From Gaetbulibacter_B jejuensis (GTDB lineage: Bacteria > Bacteroidota > Bacteroidia > Flavobacteriales > Flavobacteriaceae), in contig NZ_BAAAGF010000003.1 in assembly GCF_039524015.1 (NCBI RefSeq), positions 443,002 to 507,001 of the forward strand: 64,000 nt of DNA, written 5' to 3'. Below the pieces are notes generated by a model that saw only the letters and a list, made by a program, of their open reading frames with translations, did not search any database and was not told the origin of the DNA. Both the position numbers and the translations under genes were made by a program. Shown here piece by piece: positions 63,920-64,000 of the stretch; the stretch's first letter is position 1, and each line of letters opens with the position of its first letter.

Positions 63920-64000
<81 letters not shown>

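Overview
The window is about one third G+C and reads as chromosome of a marine-type member of the Flavobacteriaceae (Bacteroidota). Supporting signs are secreted proteins with type IX secretion (T9SS) C-terminal sorting domains, a PorD-like protein next to coaBC and recN, the RprXY-like two-component pair, the long (482-residue) glyceraldehyde-3-phosphate dehydrogenase, promoter boxes of the Bacteroidota form TAnnTTTG, little sign of Shine-Dalgarno sites, and a 5S rRNA of flavobacterial type at the right edge. I cannot name the genus.

Layout. 0-10 kb: pcm with a partial membrane gene downstream, then a rightward run holding an oxidoreductase, a 3-hydroxyacyl-CoA dehydrogenase, a DUF1015 protein, a YggS-type PLP protein, an exonuclease/GIY-YIG fusion whose real start is probably ATT, a DUF3857 protein, a potassium channel with a zinc ribbon, and miaA. 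10-28.7 kb: a leftward run with an RprY/RprX-like two-component system, coaE, a YbbR protein, a glycosyltransferase, three T9SS-exported proteins, fabI, recN, porD, coaBC, rpoZ, bamD and dapA. 28.7-36.8 kb: a two-gene 5'-nucleotidase-like pair in reversed domain order, a DoxX protein, ligA, a GH20 hexosaminidase and cutC. 36.8-46.3 kb: prmC, ribD, small housekeeping genes, dnaA with an unusual leader, a low-molecular-weight phosphatase, an exported glucose/sorbosone-dehydrogenase-like protein and an RsmI-like methylase. 46.3-53.5 kb: cell-wall genes (lysozyme-like protein, mltG, dapF), a DegP/HtrA protease and GAPDH. 53.6-57.5 kb: an accessory patch of unknown genes with repeated spacers. 57.7-64 kb: trmD, rplS, a 600-bp gene-free stretch that looks like a structured RNA, a pentapeptide protein, monomeric isocitrate dehydrogenase, murQ and the end of a 5S rRNA gene.

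Most genes are core metabolism, information processing and envelope biogenesis. The secreted T9SS cargo, the PorD-like factor, BamD, MltG and HtrA fit together as envelope and secretion functions. CoaBC and CoaE belong to coenzyme A synthesis; DapA and DapF to lysine/diaminopimelate synthesis; MurQ, MltG and the lysozyme-like protein to wall turnover.

The least explained DNA is intergenic: (i) the terminator-closed 59.1-59.7 kb stretch, (ii) the spacer repeats around three accessory genes at 54.3-56.8 kb, (iii) several families of palindromic interspersed repeats, two of them with two copies in this window, and (iv) leaders of dnaA and rplS that can form alternative or terminator-like structures. 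I saw no CRISPR array, tRNA, transposase or phage gene.
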